Below, in pieces: positions 62,374 to 64,000 of a stretch of 64,000 nucleotides of DNA. Source of the DNA: Microbacterium thalassium (GTDB lineage: Bacteria > Actinomycetota > Actinomycetes > Actinomycetales > Microbacteriaceae); NCBI RefSeq assembly GCF_014208045.1, contig NZ_JACHML010000001.1, forward strand, positions 124,001-188,000. The letters run 5' to 3'. The notes beneath the pieces were generated by a model that made no database searches, was not told the DNA's origin, and saw only the letters and a list, made by a program, of their open reading frames with translations. Every line of letters starts with the position of its first letter. Position 1 is the first letter of the stretch. The translations under genes and the position numbers were made by a program.

Positions 62374-62721
62374 TCAGATGCCCATCACGAGGCGGATGCC
62401 GTCGGCGATCCTGGTGACAAGGTAGCCCGGGAGATGCCCGACCGGATAGGGGTCGAGGAACTCGCGACTGACGGCCCCGACCTGCGAGACGATCGCGACG
62501 GAGTCCTTCTCGAGCCCGGACGCGTCGACCGGGACGAGGACGTTCCCGGGAAACGCCTCAAGCCCGACGTTCGAGGTCAGCGGGACGACGAGGACGGTCG
62601 CGATGTCGGAGGCCAGCAGCCAGTCCTCCTGCATGACCACCGAGGGCCGACGCTTGGCCGGCTCCGAGCCACGGGGCACGCCGAAGTCGACCCAGACGAC
62701 GTCGCCGTGGGCGATCACCAC
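62374..62721 (-). CDS. MazF/PemK-type toxin endoribonuclease
   Basis: A 115-residue CcdB/PemK-fold toxin. HGDVVWVDFGVPRGSEPAKRRPSVVMQ (about 5-31), TVLVVPLTSN (about 43-52) and the conserved VSQVGAVSREFL region match MazF mRNA interferases. Start GTG 62721 overlaps the antitoxin 3' end by 7 bp, the usual antitoxin-first coupling. It cleaves RNA at short motifs unless bound by its partner. Confidence 0.9.
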   Translation of the reverse strand: MVIAHGDVVWVDFGVPRGSEPAKRRPSVVMQEDWLLASDIATVLVVPLTSNVGLEAFPGNVLVPVDASGLEKDSVAIVSQVGAVSREFLDPYPVGHLPGYLVTRIADGIRLVMGI

Positions 62722-62960
62722 TCCGAGCCCTCGAGCACCGTCCGCTCGGACTCAGCGAGGAACGGACTGTCCTCGGAGGGCTGCCCGACACGGGCGATGA
62801 CCGCGTTCGCCATCGCCGTCAGCTCAGCCTCACCCTCGAGCTCATCCGCGAGACGGCGCCCGGCGAGCCGGTAGAACTCGGACCGGTTCATCCCATGGCG
62901 CGCAGCGATCCGCTCGAACCGCTCGAAGTCACCGTCCGGGATGGAGATCGCCGTCTTCAT
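62715..62960 (-). CDS. Ribbon-helix-helix antitoxin of the MazF-type pair
   Basis: An 81-residue protein. The N-terminal ribbon-helix-helix (MKTAISIPDGDFERFERIAARHGMNRSEFYRLAGRRLADEL, about 1-41) binds DNA; the acidic C-terminal tail should wrap the toxin. ATG 62960 is chosen, since an upstream extension to 63044 lacks family similarity. It overlaps the toxin gene, and the pair would be autoregulated. Confidence 0.88.
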   Translation of the reverse strand: MKTAISIPDGDFERFERIAARHGMNRSEFYRLAGRRLADELEGEAELTAMANAVIARVGQPSEDSPFLAESERTVLEGSEW

Positions 62961-63101
62961 GCCAGCAGTATAACCCGTCATACCCATCGACGGCGTAGGG
63001 CCTTCCACGCCCGTCGAGTCCTGGGCACGTGATCGATCACTCATGGAACCTCAGTCTTCAGCGAAGACTCACGACGAAGGACAACCGCTTCGGACCAATC
63101 C

Positions 63102-63190
63102 GGCCACCACTGTTGCCACGAGCGCTTCTGGAAATGGAAAAACCCCCGATAAACGGGGGTTTTTCTGGCGGTGACGGTGGGATTTGAACC
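63102..63190 (-). repeat. Intact copy of the tRNA-Ser 3'-region direct repeat
   Basis: Partner of 62252-62340 in the same orientation. It covers the region downstream of tRNA-Ser, its terminator and the tRNA 3' end. The two copies bracket the toxin-antitoxin genes, as att sites would bracket an integrated element. Confidence 0.75.
63138..63164 (-). terminator. Rho-independent terminator of tRNA-Ser
   Basis: AAAAACCCCCG (63138-63148) and CGGGGGTTTTT (63154-63164) form an 11-bp stem with a 5-nt loop immediately after the tRNA. On the minus strand it ends in a T-run, a rare classical terminator in this window. Confidence 0.9.
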
Positions 63191-63256
63191 CACGGTAGGG
63201 GGTTACCCTACACAACTTTTCGAGAGTTGCACCTTCGGCCGCTCGGACACGTCACC
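63166..63256 (-). tRNA. tRNA-Ser (anticodon CGA)
   Basis: On the minus strand the acceptor GGTGACG pairs with CGTCACC, then discriminator G and encoded CCA. The anticodon stem-loop is CAACT-CTCGAAA-AGTTG with anticodon CGA. A long class II variable arm (GTAGGGTAACCCCCTAC) and the T arm GTGGG-TTCAAAT-CCCAC are present. At 91 nt with CCA, the size and long variable arm fit tRNA-Ser reading UCG. Confidence 0.97.
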
Positions 63257-63310
63257 GTCGTCCAGTTTACGACAGACGGTGCTGAGCGCGAAATCGGGGC
63301 GGATGCGCCG

Positions 63311-63805
63311 CTACAAGTCGCTGCCGCGGCCGTAGACCTCGGAGCGCTCGGCCGGCTCGGGGAAGTCGGTGCGGAACCGGCGCCCCGACACCTGGACCGG
63401 CGTCACGACGCAGAAGTCGTTCTTCGGCGACGGCGACAGGGTGGCGAGACCGAGGACCCCGGATGCCTCGATCTCGTCGTCCCTGTCGAGCCGGCGAGCG
63501 GTGCCGCGGATGACGACGCTCCAGCGCCACGGAGGCTCTGCGCCGTCCATCTCGAACGCGACACGATCGTCGGCGGCCACTTCGCGCATCTTCGCGCCGC
63601 CGCCCGACCGGAAGTAGATCTTCCCGTCGTGGACGAGTGTGTTGACCGGGAAGATGTCCGGACCGCCATCGGCTCCGATCACCGCGAGCCGGCCGATCGG
63701 CCGGTTCCCCAGCAGCGCCCAGCACTGATCCTCGCGCAACGGCTGACTGCTGTGCGCGGGGAGTTCGTGCATCTCCCGGGCAGGACCGGCAGCCGCCACG
63801 TTCAT
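63311..63805 (-). CDS. Pyridoxamine 5'-phosphate oxidase-family flavin-binding protein
   Basis: A 164-residue split-barrel protein of the pyridoxamine-oxidase-like group: CWALLGNRPIGRLAVIGADGGPDIFPVNTLVHDGKIYFRSGGGAKMREVAADDRVAFEMDG (about 28-90). Members bind FMN, F420 or haem and have varied roles; none can be assigned. ATG 63805 is used, which lies just before the upstream SDR stop; ATG 63772 is an alternative with an adjacent GGGAG. It is probably cotranscribed with the preceding SDR. Confidence 0.88.
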   Translation of the reverse strand: MNVAAAGPAREMHELPAHSSQPLREDQCWALLGNRPIGRLAVIGADGGPDIFPVNTLVHDGKIYFRSGGGAKMREVAADDRVAFEMDGAEPPWRWSVVIRGTARRLDRDDEIEASGVLGLATLSPSPKNDFCVVTPVQVSGRRFRTDFPEPAERSEVYGRGSDL

Positions 63806-63806
63806 G

Positions 63807-64000
63807 TCACACCGCCGCCCACCCGCCGTCCACGGGAATGATCGCTCCGGACACGTCAGAGGCGTCGTCGCTCAACAGGAACGCGATCACCGCGGCGAGT
63901 TCCTCGGGTTGCGCCGTTCGCGGAAGGTTCGTCTGGAAGAAGGGTCCGAGCCGCTCCATGCCGTACGCCGTCTGCGGCGTCGAGTCGACGTTCGTCGCGA
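63807..64000 (-). CDS. Short-chain dehydrogenase/reductase, C-terminal part (runs off window)
   Basis: The minus-strand frame from the window edge to a TGA at 63807 encodes about 64 residues. They include TAQPEELAAVIAFLLSDDAS and SGAIIPVDGGWAAV, the conserved end of classical SDR enzymes. The N-terminal Rossmann and catalytic parts lie beyond 64000. Cofactor and substrate cannot be judged. One base separates its stop from the PPOX gene start. Confidence 0.85.
   Translation of the reverse strand, partial: ATNVDSTPQTAYGMERLGPFFQTNLPRTAQPEELAAVIAFLLSDDASDVSGAIIPVDGGWAAV

Overview
The window is about 70% GC, densely coded on both strands, and full of 4-bp ATGA/GTGA gene overlaps. Several starts look leaderless. 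It carries a SigK/RskA pair, F420-type oxidoreductases, a DtxR/IdeR-type iron box and actinobacterial ABC/FtsX systems. Together these point to a chromosomal segment of an actinobacterium, most likely Microbacteriaceae (Microbacterium-like). This placement comes from gene content and style, not from a marker gene.

Layout. 59-4621: membrane and envelope genes (PLDc_N/SHOCT protein, AI-2E transporter, cardiolipin synthase) plus an anSME-type radical SAM/SPASM maturase without a visible sulfatase. 4636-9524: an F420-type LLM oxidoreductase, a membrane-anchored molybdopterin oxidoreductase, and an MPT83-like fasciclin lipoprotein divergent from sigK-rskA. 9552-12724: a TetR/epimerase pair, a TspO-like membrane protein and a PaaI-like thioesterase.

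12825-25605: an aromatic-acid catabolic island. One long minus-strand operon (22397 down to 13854) encodes a hydratase (mhpD), a three-component Rieske dioxygenase (hcaE, hcaC, hcaD, hcaF), a dihydrodiol dehydrogenase (hcaB), a GNAT-like protein, acetaldehyde dehydrogenase (mhpF), aldolase (mhpE) and ring-fission hydrolase (mhpC). The extradiol dioxygenase (mhpB) lies apart and convergent. The set is complete for 3-phenylpropionate- or cinnamate-type acids: dihydroxylation, rearomatisation, meta-cleavage, hydrolysis, hydration, aldol cleavage and acetyl-CoA formation. An XRE-cupin regulator, an IclR regulator and an acyl-CoA ligase flank it.

26264-34110: a carbohydrate or polyol cluster. An ALDH-marR pair is divergent from a tightly coupled operon of split transketolase, Zn alcohol dehydrogenase, SDR and TIM-barrel epimerase, followed by a lysR gene. 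It has no kinase, and its divergent promoters carry mirror-image operator arms. 34030-38660: an MBL hydrolase with a NitT/TauT-type ABC transporter. 38921-40579: an HdeD-DUF389 fusion membrane protein.

40619-46987: an iron-box-controlled siderophore operon (binding protein, two permeases, ATPase, enterochelin-type esterase, NtaA-like flavin monooxygenase). 47216-57175 and on to 59738: a coiled-coil membrane protein, DUF2235 hydrolase, aldo/keto reductase, F420/PPOX protein, a secreted DUF2202 protein with Asn/Gly repeats, a two-component system, a flotillin-like protein, and an ADC-like/ABC/FtsX exporter operon. 59743-64000: a lipoprotein, a small membrane protein, a thiolase, a MazF/RHH toxin-antitoxin pair between two copies of the tRNA-Ser 3' region, tRNA-Ser(CGA), a PPOX protein and the 3' part of an SDR gene.
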